Of a stretch of DNA of 64,000 nt, positions 12,401 to 23,209 are shown in pieces. Position numbers and translations under genes: made by a program. The DNA is taken from positions 199,386,247 through 199,450,246 of the forward strand of contig NC_090942.1 of assembly GCF_040807025.1 (NCBI RefSeq), read 5' to 3'. A model generated the notes under the pieces. It was given only the letters and a program-made list of their open reading frames with translations. It ran no database searches and was not told where the DNA came from. Position 1 is the stretch's first letter. Each line of letters opens with the position of its first letter. The DNA is from Struthio camelus (lineage: Eukaryota > Chordata > Aves > Struthioniformes > Struthionidae).

Positions 12401-15292
12401 TTTCAAGAGATACTTAATATTTGATCTCTGCTTTCGAAGTGTGCATATTTTCCCTGAGAGAAATATTTTCAGTGGTTACTGAGAATCTGCTAGACAAGGA
12501 ATACTGCTCTGGAAATTCATGGAAATGAGTTGTAACTCATTCTTTAGTGATCTTGAAATAAAAGGGAAGCAGACTTCAGTACACTGTACCGAATTCCACA
12601 TATTTGTAGCAGATACATCACGTTGAATATAAAGAAACAGTAGCTAAACTTACTCACCTTTTACCTTACTACTTTTACAGGTATTTAGAAGTGCAGTTGC
12701 TTGATCGTATTTTGTAAGGAGTCTCTGGAGTAAACATTTTTCTTCAGTGTATTCTTCTGTTAGAGCACACTTTAATGTTTCTAAGTGTACCAAAGCTGAC
12801 AAAATACAATCTAACCAACAAAGAGCATACGTGTTCCTCCACTGAAGACGTAAATCTGTGTTATTAGTGGAAACTTTATCATCTTTGAGCAAAATGTCAG
12901 ATGCTTTTGAGCAAAGTTCAGAATTCGGTGAGAGCTGTGTTCCGGCTGAAGAAGTCTTCGAAGCACTTTCTTGATAACTGCTGGTGCTGCTGGTTGCTTC
13001 AATATCCACCTTCTGCAGGAGGGACTCTGCTTTGCTGCTAGTGCTTTGCTGGTCATTCTGTAATTCATCAGGTAGGCTTGGCCTGGGAGTATATAAACCA
13101 TTCTCACAGTATTTGACAGCAGGATTTGCATTTATAGTCTGCTCAACATTTATCCCATTATTAGTCCTTGCCTGTTTTGGATATGAGTCAATGGGAGAAG
13201 AGTCACTAATATCACACAATTTCCTTTTCTTATCAGTATATGGAATTTGATGTTTTTCTGAATCAGCAGAAATAATTATGCTGTTTAATGGTTTATATCC
13301 AAGTGGGTAGATACACTAAAGGAAAGAAAGACAGTTATAATGAAATCTACAAAGCAATTTCAGGTAAACAGTAGCTAAAAAATACAAACTATACTGTAAA
13401 GTAGAACGGAGAACTTCTGTTAAGTGGTACTTCATGAAATGGATATATAAATTCCACATATATGACAAGAAGGACATTTTATCCAACCACTGTCTCACAA
13501 GCAATGGTGAAAAAAATGTATCAAAAGTGATAACCAACATTGCTTTTCCAGTAAAAGCCTGACTGCCCACTTCCAATCCCTGAAAGATGTCCTCATCTTG
13601 CTAAGGAAACTCCTCTTCTCTCATTCTGCTATAGCCATTCCTTTAGGGTATGGATTTGGCATTAACAAATCTTTTGTCTGAGACCTCCAAAGCTGGTAGG
13701 CTATCTTTCAGGCTAGCCTGATGCTTCAGACCAGGTGTCGGAGGGGTCTTATACATAAGAACGTTCTGTAACCAGGAGAATACAATCCACTCCACTATTC
13801 CCCTCCTCGAAACCCGTACAATGATTATTGTAAAGGCTGGGGGGGAGGGAGGAGAAGGGATCGTGAGGGCAACTTACAGACATGTATCTGTATGTGCACT
13901 CACATATCTATATTCGCACTCTGTTAATTTAAAGGTACCAGGCCATGAGATTGCTATACTCTGCCCCCACACACGTGGTGGAGCGCAGGAAAGGAAATGG
14001 AGAAGAAGCAAAAGTCATCACTAACTATTAAGTAGCCCAGAAATCCAGCTAAGGTTGAAGTTAAAATGGAAAAACTTTGAAAACACTGCAGTTATAATTG
14101 CAAACCTATTTGTATTACTGAGAAAGGACGAGAGAAAGGAAAAACAAAAAATAAAGAAAGAAGAATGGGAAACCAAAGTCTGCATTGATACAATACGGGT
14201 TACGTGGATCACCAAATTTTAGCTTGTAATCCGATTCATATACAGATTTACTCTCCCTTGTTATGTAAGCCAAATTCCCCTTTTTTATTTTTCAAACTTT
14301 TCTTTTGGTTAGCTATCTATGCATAAACACTGTGCGTATAGAGGTTAGCCGTGTTTTTGTCTAAATACAGCCAGATACCGTCTTGCAGGTCAACTCAAAG
14401 GAGTCCTACTCCAAGCCAGCTTACCACCAATGAACTCTTGAACTTAAAGAGGTGTAACTTTTGAAGACAAAGGCCTCTACACAGCCCAAGAAAACTGTTA
14501 ATTAGAATAATACCTGAGGATTTTCACAAAGAAAAATGGACTCTTGAAAATTAATGCGGTAAGTCCGTAAAGCTTGTCTCTGGCCCTTCTCTTTGCAGAC
14601 TGGGCAATGCTCATGTGTAGTTACTTCTACAGGACTACAGTTCTAAAAACAACCCAAAAAACAAGCGGCGTTAGCTTACGCATTTTATATATTATCCCAA
14701 CAACAAAACATACATAGCAAGGCAGAAAAGGAAAGTATAACTTATAAATATATATCTGATACAGTATAAAAAAGTAAATTAGATTAGGTTTTGATTATAG
14801 CTATAAAATATATATTCATACAATAGAATGTTCTAAATGAATCTATATTTTGCTATAAATATTCAAATATTTAATAAAGTATCTGTAACAACACAATTAC
14901 ATAACATCTCATTTTGTTTGCACTAAACCAAAGGATATTTATTGCCAGAGAACACAAACTCAGATCTCCAAAGACAAACAAGTTTTCACAGGAAAGCTAA
15001 CAGTTTTAAAAATAGCACCAGTAAAAAAAAATCATAGACACAGATGTACTTAGAACAATCTTTCGCCATTGTTATAGATTTCCGTGGAAAAATAATTTTG
15101 AGACTTTTTTTGGAAAATTAAGACCAATTAAAAATCTCTCAAAGCAGAGAAAAATATGAACTTTGCACACATGTAAAACAAGTTTCAACTGACTTTTCCC
15201 AAATACCCCACCATGTGGAGTGTCGATATCCCTATACCAGTCCCTTGTCCAATCACTTGCAAACCATTTGTAGTCTTCTGGGCATCCATCAT
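4520..15292 (-). CDS. USPL1: USPL1, SUMO isopeptidase (ubiquitin-specific peptidase-like 1), spliced CDS
   Basis: Eight coding exons, read from the right: 15194-15292, 14514-14642, 12658-13315, 10336-10422, 9797-9926, 8420-8545, 7634-7794, 4520-6429. They total 3300 nt, giving 1099 residues plus a TGA stop; all junctions are GT-AG and all split codons join in frame. USPL1 is a cysteine protease that cleaves SUMO from conjugates and is known to act in Cajal bodies. Visible here: a four-cysteine motif (Cys46/49, Cys72/77); the Cys box LCWLDC with the nucleophile at Cys242; a zinc-ribbon-like set (Cys358/361 and Cys394/397); HFITW with His454; and ECDDLKG with Asp470. The His-Asp spacing of 16 equals that of the human triad (Cys236/His456/Asp472, from memory of the family literature). 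The long C-terminal part is low in complexity, with a conserved GFVGSWV segment near 752, a lysine-rich helix near 890-908 and a conserved acidic/aromatic C-terminus. Start choice: tandem ATGATGG, with an in-frame TAA 21 nt upstream. Confidence 0.96.
7634..7794 (-). CDS. USPL1: USPL1 exon 8, catalytic His
   Basis: 161 nt, residues 411-463 plus the first base of codon 464. It encodes HFVEGLPHNDL, then FEGHSYQITSVVQY, then KKHFITWCLNPDG, with His454 as the likely general base. The acceptor is TTTCTTTATTAG (AG at 7795-7796) and the donor GATG|GTAAGA. Confidence 0.95.
8420..8545 (-). CDS. USPL1: USPL1 exon 7, zinc-ribbon second half
   Basis: 126 nt, residues 369-409 with split codons at both ends. 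It encodes TFTNIIPEWHPLNA and then GPCNNCN. Cys394 and Cys397 are the second CxxC and match the first pair in exon 6. The acceptor is TGTGTGTCCAG and the donor GAAAA|GTAAGT. Confidence 0.93.
9797..9926 (-). CDS. USPL1: USPL1 exon 6, zinc-ribbon first half
   Basis: 130 nt, residues 326-367 with split codons at both ends. It encodes EKESPVFALPLLLRQ, then the segment FSWKFECLCCGYKYQN. Cys358 and Cys361 form the first CxxC of the finger-like insertion found in USP-fold proteases. The acceptor is CCCCTTCTTTGAAG and the donor ACCG|GTGAGA. The exon is short and read in a shifted frame relative to the longer open frame here. Confidence 0.93.
10336..10422 (-). CDS. USPL1: USPL1 exon 5
   Basis: 87 nt, starting with the last two bases of codon 296 and ending with the first base of codon 325. 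It encodes VLPKAESYLNEIRNGIFAHL and then QPLLRCKL, a helical part of the protease domain. This reading is in a different frame from the longer open frame over the same bases and is fixed by joining to exons 4 and 6. The acceptor is TTTTTTTCTGTAG and the donor TTGG|GTGAGT. Confidence 0.92.
10423..12657 (-). other. USPL1: USPL1 intron 4
   Basis: 2.2 kb between the catalytic-Cys exon and exon 5. AT-rich, no further exon or RNA gene recognised. The other introns, 6430-7633, 7795-8419, 8546-9796, 9927-10335, 13316-14513 and 14643-15193, are likewise without recognisable genes. Confidence 0.8.
12658..13315 (-). CDS. USPL1: USPL1 exon 4, catalytic Cys box
   Basis: 658 nt, residues 77-295 plus one base of codon 296. 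The first 150 residues are a Ser/Thr/Asp-rich linker. The start of the protease fold follows: LQWRNTYALCWLDCILSALV, with Cys242 as the likely nucleophile, matching the Cys box of USP-type proteases. The acceptor is TTTCTTTCCTTTAG and the donor AAG|GTGAGT. Confidence 0.95.
14514..14642 (-). CDS. USPL1: USPL1 exon 3
   Basis: 129 nt, phase 0 at both ends, residues 34-76. It holds CPVC (Cys46, Cys49) followed by the highly conserved segment RQALRTYRINFQESIFLC. The last cysteine (72) pairs in the motif with Cys77, the first residue of the next exon, which suggests a small zinc-binding knuckle. The acceptor is TTGTTTTTAG and the donor CAG|GTATTA. Confidence 0.94.
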
Positions 15293-15360
15293 TCTGAGCC
15301 ACTGGCTAATTTATGTCACTTGTAACAATGTCAAGACCACTAAGGAATTTTCAAAGAACC
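15194..15360 (-). CDS. USPL1: USPL1 exon 2: 5' UTR end and start codon
   Basis: The strong acceptor TTATTTTTCAG puts the exon start at 15360. The coding part is 15194-15292 (33 codons), beginning MMDAQKTTNG and ending GYLGK before a GTCAGT donor. There are two in-frame ATGs in tandem; the second has the better +4 G. A third ATG three bases further on is out of frame. An in-frame TAA at 15311-15313 closes the frame upstream. A weaker alternative acceptor lies directly before the ATG, at 15294-15295. Confidence 0.9.
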
Positions 15361-18300
15361 CTGAAAAATAAGAAGTGAATACAACAATTAAAGAAAAAAA
15401 TTGATTAAATTTTGAATTAAAATATACCAACAGTAATGCAATCTGTATTTTCTGCAAGAGTGAATTGAGATGCATACTTTCTTGACTGAACGCGCTTATT
15501 TTCTGGTGCAGACTACAAACTCAGAACTTTCAGTCACTTTTGGCCAGATTTAGCAGCTTCAGACCTTGAATTTGCAAATCTATGCATTCTTTACACTCCA
15601 CAAGGTCTCATTTATTTTCCAAGCGCACTATACTTTGCAGAAACAGAGATGTCTTGCCCGTGCACCTTAACTTACTACATCTAACCCTCAGTCAGAAAGA
15701 TTCTGACATGTTTTCTTTAAAAACGGCTACAGTAAGATCCCGCAGTTACACCTTAGTTGGTGAAGAACACTAAAGATCTAACCGCTGTAGCTTTCAGAAC
15801 AGTGAATTTTGTACATTAACTATAAAAAGCTTATCCTGCAAATGGAACAATTTCTAACTACAGAAAGGCGTCCTGCTGCTAGTGTCACTACATGGAAACT
15901 TCTCATCTAGTCATTTTAACAATGCTATGGACTTCTTAGCAAACTAAAGCTCTTCCACAGTATTACTGCAACATAAATCTATTCCATATGTTGCTAATGA
16001 TACTGCATATTCCATTTCATATGATTTGTCAAATTCTGGGCCAAATTCTGCCTTCTGATTCACACACATTGTTGCGCACTTACGTAACAGAGGCATATAC
16101 ACGCGCACACACATCTATGTAGAAAGTCTCCAGTACAGACTACATACACATCAGAAGACAGGTTCTTAAGCCCATATAACTCCATCCCTTCACTGGCTCT
16201 GAAGCTAACTATATCTTGAATGAGTCAGAAGAACACAGAAGTTTAGAACATTATGGACCCAAATCTATACTCGCTAACTTCAAATGGAGCTAACCAGAAT
16301 AAATATGCACTCCTTCAAGATTTAGGGGAAGTCAAGGTAGGTGAAATATAATAAAGCTGCAAAGTCATCAAAGTCATCAAGCAGCAAAGTCATCAAAGTT
16401 AATATCTTTCCTTAAGTCAATAGTCTCTTTTCCAACGCTTCCACTGAACGAGAACCTCTCCCACAGCACAATGCTCCGCAACTCCTACGCTATAGCACTA
16501 ACTCAGATTAGAAGACAATTCCTTTTGAATCAAGAACTCAGTTTCCCAAGGCATTTTTGGGAGCCCTGCACAAATACCCGTTCAACCTAACTCATTTACA
16601 GTACTAAGCAAAAAGAGACGCTACAGAACTGGACAGACGTTAAAAATGGGCAGAGTATCAATAAAAAAGTGCAGTAGCAAACTGTAATAACTCATCATTC
16701 CATATCGATCCCCAAAGACAACTTAAGTTGATGACATATCCTGCTGATACTTTTAACACGTATAGCAGCCCTTTTCAGAAAAAGCAGGCTGCAGGATGAA
16801 CAGGTAGTATATCGGGACTTTAAAACTAATGGTTATAATGGAAGGTAAGAACAAAAGTATCAACCGGTATGTGCCTCCTTAGAGAGCATATTTAGCTTTT
16901 AGAGTATAGTTGGAAGATGTACAAGAAACAACATGGTCCTAGGCTCACTGAAGGTAAAAAACGAAAGAATTAGCTTGAAGTGTGTAATTCTACTGGACTA
17001 TGAAGGAAAGCCAAGCTCTCCAATTCTTCACATTGCGTCAACCATACTATCACAGCGTATCAACTCTGTTATCCCATATTTAATCTAGTTCAGATGTTGA
17101 TTTTTTTTTAATATAACATTAGTTTAGCAAATATTGACCACTTTAAAATACAGAATGACGTTGTTCTCCATGCTCTAGCTAATAAGATCTTTCTAACTTG
17201 TTCAGGGAACTTTTAGGCACTTCCTTGGCCTGGACCTCATCTCTCCAGAGTAAATACAGTCACGTGATCTATGTATTTAAGTTATTTCTCACTGTAAAAA
17301 CATAAATTCTCTGCCTGTATTTAAATGTGTTAGTAACACTAACAACCTACAAGTTATTTCTTTTTAAGTATTTCTTGATTTTATAAAGAATGATATCTAT
17401 TGCTCTGCAAGTGCTTACTCTGTCACTCCTCTCAAAAGAAAGGCAGGTATTTTTCTGCCCATGTTCCCTATCTGATAGTTCTGCTCTTCTGTTTAAGCTT
17501 AAATAGCGTTTTGAGATGTATAATGCCTCCTCAACTATAACCCCCCAACAGGAGTATTGTAAATGGTGTGGGCTTCAACATTATCACAATAAATACTTTT
17601 TTGAATCTTTATTACATTCTTAATCAACTTTTTATTTCAAAGACATATAAAGAACCAGTTAATAAAACAGGCCTGCCAGTACTAGATATACCGAGTGGTA
17701 CTAGGCGACCTATCGGTACATTTCAGTATGTGTAAAATTACAGTAAACTATTTGTAGTATTTGCACAACATATAAGAACTAAGAACAATTGCCAAGAAAA
17801 ACAGATAACTAAAAGACTGCTTTACAAACTACTGAAGCGACCCATTGCAGCAGCATGTAACATCAGCATTACATATCAGAAAATAAATAGGAATATGCTT
17901 TCAAGCTTACTGTGCTATGTTTTAAAACATTTATTCTACTTTCCCTTATGCTGGACACTTGCAAAGTATAATGCAAAATATGCTACTGACTAGGTATAAT
18001 TACTAGGCTAAAGTTAAGGTTCCTCAGGTAACTGATGATCCAATAGGTCACTGCTATGTAATAGGAAGGTCTCGCATCTCTCTTCTCCTCTTTCTCATTC
18101 CATCACCAACCCAACAGTTCACATCTTTGTCAGACTTTCCATAAGCTAGCTGAACTCATAAAACAGCAGAAAACTTAAGACTTGAGTGAGTTAAGCTGGT
18201 TTATGAAAAGGTCTGATGAGCTGCAGAGATAACGACACAGAAGACAGAAAGCAGGGAAGAGGTGGAGAATTTATATGGCAAGCAGGCTTTTGATAACAGT

Positions 18301-19634
18301 GAGGTGTACCTTGTGACACAAGTAACAGTTTCAGTATCTTGTGAAATAAGGTCAGTTAGGAACTCCAGTAAGCAGGTTACAGAACAGTGATTACATTACA
18401 GTGAACATCTCTTCTAAGCCTAAACTTCTTGCAAATCCTATGCCTTCTCTCCTTCAAAGGGAAATTGAAAAGGAAGGGTGAAAAAAGTTTGAAAAGAAAG
18501 TCACACACGTTTACATTGACCACGTTACTAGGTATGTGTGTATTCCTTACGCAAAACAGTCTTTTTTTTATAATCTCCAGCTGTAACTATTAATATTCAA
18601 ATCACAGAGCATGAAAAAATTACAGCTTTGGCCAAAAAAATGTATTCCAGTAAGTGTGACATTAAAGAGACACTGCTGATGTCATTTGGTAACTGTACCT
18701 ACGTCACAGGCCATACATGCTAGGCAGAACTACAATTCCATCCTCCTGTGGTGGGCGGCAAATGCAAGATTCTTTCCTGCAAAGAGCCTAACCCAGACTA
18801 AGGCAAACGAAGCTGAAATACACGAAGTTGTGAAATAAACTAATTTGCAGTATGATTACTAAGTTGTTCTAAAAGCTTCTTCTATAGTCAAGCTTATCTT
18901 AAATGTCCTAGTACACTACATGCTTTGATGCAGGTACTGGAATGTACAGGCACTAAGCATCTTGCCAATGATGCCTTTTAGCGCTTTTACAAGAAGTAAG
19001 TTAGTATGGAAAAAATATAGCTTAAACTAGTATTTGTTATCCCTACAGCTAACACATGCACGATTTCAGAAACAGACTCAGGCAGTGGAAGTGAAGGGCA
19101 CATGGACACGGCTCCAGCTAACTGGCTGACACTGTTCTGGTTGCTGCCCTTCCTTCAACACCAAGTAGTGCTCAAATGCTTCAAAAGAAACCTATGGCAA
19201 AACAGCCTCCTTAGTTTTTTTTCCCCACATCCAGAGTGATCCATTCACTAGGGAAAGACTGTAGAAGAAAAAAATACATGTAGTTAATCATTTGAACGTC
19301 AGAAAACCGTGCAAGGGAAATATAAACACGTGCTAGTACATCACCACGTACATCTGTTGTTAAATGTTAGCTATTAAAGTTAGCTAACGCTAACTGACTA
19401 GAAAGAACAGGACCTCAGAAACACAGACGTTGACAAGAAATACTAAGTCGGCATTCAGAAATATAAGACAGTCATTTTAACGCAACCTAGGGAACAGGCA
19501 CCCCCGAGTAACGAGGCAAAGGCCTGAACACTGCTCCCAGCAAAACGAGCGCGCCAGGCGCCCAGGCCCTGCTCCTTCCCGCAGCAGCGGCGCGGCCCCG
19601 GAGGGGGCGCGGAGCGCCCAAGGCCACCGCTCAC
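15361..19634 (-). other. USPL1: USPL1 intron 1
   Basis: 4.3 kb with no coding exon seen. It holds a short tandem of AAAGTCATCA (16361, 16370, 16386). Diverged stretches near 16029-16090 and 16248-16300 resemble ancient amniote repeats. A TACGTCAC (CRE-like) site lies near 18700, and a GTTAGCTA cluster with the palindrome GTTAGCTAAC lies near 19364-19400. Confidence 0.7.
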
Positions 19635-19900
19635 CTGCTGGCGGCTCCGCGCCGGCCCCCGCAGCTCCGCTCCGCGCCGCGCCTTGTCTCGTCTCCCCGC
19701 GCCGCCGCCGCTCTCGGCTCCCGGCCCTCGGCGTCGCGCTCCGGCGGCCTCGGCGGCGCCCCGCGAACCGCACGCGCGGCCTCCCCGCGCCGCGCCCGTT
19801 ACTGGCCGCCCGTTACTCGGCGGCCGTTACTGCCCGGCAGCCCCACGCGCCCGCGCGCGAGCGAGCGAGGCGGTTAAACGCCGCCGCGAGGCCAACGGCC
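19635..19900 (-). other. USPL1: USPL1 non-coding exon 1 (approximate 5' end)
   Basis: A good minus-strand donor, CAGCAG|GTGAGC, lies at 19634-19635 inside the CpG island and is the natural partner of the exon 2 acceptor at 15360-15361, making intron 1 about 4.3 kb. The transcription start is not visible; the upper limit given is a guess. Confidence 0.55.
19795..19836. promoter_or_regulatory. Three 14-bp repeats with a CCGTTACT core
   Basis: CCGTTACT occurs at 19796, 19810 and 19824, exactly 14 bp apart. Read on the other strand each contains TAACGG, the MYB family recognition type (YAACGG). Two CAACGG motifs lie nearby at 19893 and 19997. The repeats fall inside the probable USPL1 first exon or core promoter. 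Confidence 0.6.
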
Positions 19901-19959
19901 GGCAGCGCCGAGCCTGGCGCACGCCGCCGCCGCGCAGCTTCCGGCGCGCGCGCCCCCGC

Positions 19960-20027
19960 CGCCATGCCGGCCCCGCCCCGCTCCGCTCCCGGCAGCCAAC
20001 GGCCGCGGAGCCGCCGCCAGCCGGCGG
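19960..20027 (+). other. Candidate first exon of a divergent plus-strand transcript
   Basis: A strong donor, GGCGG|GTGAGG, at 20028 follows GC-rich sequence on the plus strand. The 5' limit is arbitrary. The product could be a long HMGB1 leader exon or a promoter-associated non-coding RNA. No expression evidence is available. Confidence 0.35.
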
Positions 20028-20140
20028 GTGAGGGCCTGCGCGGTGGCCGGCGCTGGGGCGAGGAGCGGCGGAGGTATTTCCTCTCCTCCCTCCTCCTTTT
20101 TTCCTTCCTCCTCGGGGCGGAGCGAGGGGAGGGGAGCGGC

Positions 20141-20165
20141 GGGCCGGGCCGGGCCGGGCCGGGCC
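20141..20165 (+). repeat. (GGGCC)5 pentanucleotide repeat
   Basis: Five exact GGGCC units in the CpG island, just inside the putative plus-strand intron. Such G-tracts can form G-quadruplexes. Confidence 0.9.
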
Positions 20166-23100
20166 GCCCGCCCCGTGTGGGCTGGCCCCGGGAGGAGGGC
20201 GCGGCGCGGCCCTACCTGCGTCCTCCCCCCGCCGCCTCCCCCCTTCCGTGCCTCCCCGCGGGCGCTGGCGCAGGAGGCCCGGCACCCGCCGCCTCAGCGG
20301 GCCCGGCCTCGCCGCCGCAGCCCGGCCCGTCCCAGCTCCCTCCCGGCTGGAGGCGTCGGCGCTGGCCGACGGGTGTTTTTTTTTTTTTTTAAAATAAAAA
20401 GAGCCTGTCCGATTAGGTAGCTTAGAATGTTTCTCGCGGTCGTTTTTGGAGGTTTCGTTCAGGACTGTCAGTTTCCAGGAGCGTTTCTGCGCTGGCAGTA
20501 TCAAGCTGAAATAGCTTAAGCATTTGATGCAAGTTCTGAAATCCATATCGGCCCCTCTTCCTCCAGCGTGAACTGCAAGGAGCTGGATAGCAGCCGCGTT
20601 TAGGTCAACGCTCTGCTTCGGCAACGCTGAGAAGTCTGTTAGCGCGGCCCTAGCCAGGCTGCTCCCGGGGCTGAAGAATGGGATGACTCAGGAAATTGTT
20701 CTAGCGATGGCATGAGAAATGTCTTGTATTTTATCTGTCTCCGGTTTGCTGGTGCCTTCCTCTTCATTTGATTTTAAAAAGTGTTTAGCTTTGTATGTTT
20801 GGAATTGTGAAATAATTTGCTATGTAATGGTTCTGTTGAGATCCATTTTTGTTTTCCTTTTTTGCTGTAGTTACTCTTCCTTTGATTCCTTTGGCAATAT
20901 TTTGAAATTAGAATTAATGTTTTGGGATATTTTCCTCTGTTGGAGGAAGAAGTTTTCCTGGCTGGTGAAAGATTGCAATGAAATTCAGTGGTAATTTTGT
21001 GAGGGGTGGTTCTTTATTTGGTCTTGGGGTTTGATTCATTAGTGCTTTTATTGTGGAGCAGGTACTTTTTCTGTGTGCTCCCATCAGAAACGTAAAGCAC
21101 TTTGAGGTATGTTGAATAGGACAGGGAAATGAGTGTCTCTACAGCTGTTGAGGTTGGCCTTTCTACATACATAGCACATTAAATAGAGTATGTGTATTTC
21201 AAGTCTTTTTCAACTGATGAAGGTGACTGTTAAAACTGGTAGAGTAATGCAATACATTGAACAATGTTAAGTAGTTTCAGTGGATAGTGGTACTTGTATA
21301 ATGATTTGCCTCATGGCATTCTAGGTTTCTTTAGTCCTAGTAATATGTTCTTATGTTTAAATTACAGGGCTTGAATGTGTGAAAATTAATGTATGCTCTG
21401 TATCTTAATTTCAGTAATAATTTTTTAACTTATGTTAATTATAGTTTAAACTTTTGCTTTTCCCAGGGGTGACTAGAGTCTATTGTTTTGTTTTGAACTT
21501 CCATCAAACATATGCTTTTGTTTTAAGTGTACACTGCCTATCAGATGATGTGGTAAGAGTTGTTTGCCTGTGTGAGTTTGTATGTGATCCTGCATGACTA
21601 AAGTAGACTTTTTCCTTATTAGTGTGAGCTGGCTTTGGAAAAGCTCCAATATAGATTTCAGTTCTCGTATCAGTTGGACCTCATGCCCTGAAGCTGTTAA
21701 GATTTTAAAGCTGACCATTCTCTGTTTTATCTTTTTTCCCCAACTTCTGGGGTAAATTGATTTATTTACCAGGTATTTTTTAAATGCTGTGTAGCGCCAC
21801 AGAGTCATTTACTGGTGTTTCTTGTTTGTTCCCCTTGACATTCAGGTTGAATAAAGGAAAGACCTTTCTTGGGCCAAAGAAAGGTTACAGATCTGAGCCT
21901 TTCCATATAAAGAGAGAATGTCTCATGTGTGTGCATATTCATAGAGATCTGAGGAAAGGGGTTTACATTTTAGCAAAGAAAAGAAACTAAGTATTTTAAC
22001 TCACAAAACAGTAGAACTTCATTTAACCTGAACAAAATGATCCTAAAGTAATAGCTTCTATGTAATCAAACTCGAGAGTCACCAGGATTTGGTTTAAGCT
22101 TTCCAGATGTGGACTGGTAACAATTTTGGAAACTAGTGAGAGTTGCTATTTATTTAAATGTTATTGTCTCTGACATGTTGTGTCAATTCAATGAAATTAG
22201 CTAACCATATATGTGCACATGGCTTATGGCTGGTCTTAATTTAACTTGCATTTTTATTTGTTTTTTTTTTTTTTAAATTAGCTTTAGTTAACACAGGAAG
22301 AGCAAAAAGGTGTTCTGATAGGATTTTCGAAACTGCTTTGATTCAGGCAATTGTACTACATATCTGATTTAACTGTCTGAATTGAAGTCTGTTGTTGTGT
22401 TCTGTTTTCAAATATTTGTACACTTCATAATTACATCCATGGTAAAGATTTTAAAACAATTTAAGTATTAATTTGTTTTCATGCATTATTACACTTCTAG
22501 AACATGTATCTGGAATGGATACTTTCCATGACTGAAGTCTTTTGGCATGTGAATTGAACATGTAGCATAACTGGCAAAAAAAAAAAAAAAAAAAGAAACT
22601 CTCTCTTTTGTGGGAGAAGAGGAGTAGGTTTCTCAGATATGAGGGGGAAGACTACCATATGAGGGGGAAAATTACTCTATAGAGACTTTTTTTTTTTAAA
22701 TACAAGGAGAACTCTAAAATGAATGTAGTTTAAGACTCAGTATATATTTTATTTTCAAAGAGTAACATATCTATATCAGGAATCATTACCTGGAAAATAA
22801 TTATGAAAGTTGGGGAAATAATATTTTAGGGATGTAGTTAAGAGATTATACTCAGGCTGAGAACATATGCTATTCACGTGTGTCTTCTAGAAATGTTTTT
22901 GCATGCAAATTATGTACCCGTTGGCAGCTGACTCCTAACCAGATTGTCACTGTGTGATGGTCCCTGGGAAGCTGAGTAGGGAGTGGGAGGTACCAACTGA
23001 ACTCTGAAGGTTTCATTTCTCAGGGTTTATGTTTGCTTAGTTTTGCTTTTCTTTTTTTAAAAAGCTAACAAAGGAAAATTGAAATCTGCAATTGCAAAAG

Positions 23101-23209
23101 GCCTTTTTGAAAATGTACATTTAGTTACTTAGTTACTGTATTCCTGTTACATTTTTTTGGAAAAACTTACAGTACTTTATTGATGTTACTTAAATATATA
23201 TACTACAAA

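Larger units (their letters stand above)
19530..20350. promoter_or_regulatory. CpG island, probable bidirectional promoter of USPL1 and a plus-strand transcript
   Basis: About 800 bp of very GC-rich, CpG-dense DNA stands out from the AT-rich surroundings. It has GC boxes (for example near 20113), an ETS-like CTTCCGG near 19938, a YY1-like GCCGCCAT near 19957, several YAACGG MYB-like motifs and no clear TATA box. Splice donors face outward on both strands: minus at 19634 and plus at 20028. In other vertebrates HMGB1 lies head-to-head with USPL1 and has upstream leaders beginning here, so the plus-strand product may be an HMGB1 leader; that link is inferred. Confidence 0.85.

Noticed and set aside
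12811-13131. Second minus-strand frame inside USPL1 exon 4
   Set aside because: Shadow of the real frame, which carries the conserved Cys box.
15072-15302. Minus-strand frame over USPL1 exon 2 beginning MAQNDG
   Set aside because: Wrong frame; the true reading starts at the ATG at 15292 and splices at 15194.
19827-20624. Minus-strand 265-residue frame and several plus-strand frames in the CpG island
   Set aside because: GC-rich DNA lacks stop codons by composition; the products are Arg/Pro/Gly/Ala-rich with no domain.
21473-21808. Minus-strand frame with an HIQTHTGK-like zinc-finger linker
   Set aside because: Only one finger-like fragment without the paired cysteines; likely coincidence.
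22576-22594. A19 run as the tail of a processed retrocopy
   Set aside because: No coding likeness or poly(A) signal upstream and no flanking duplication found.
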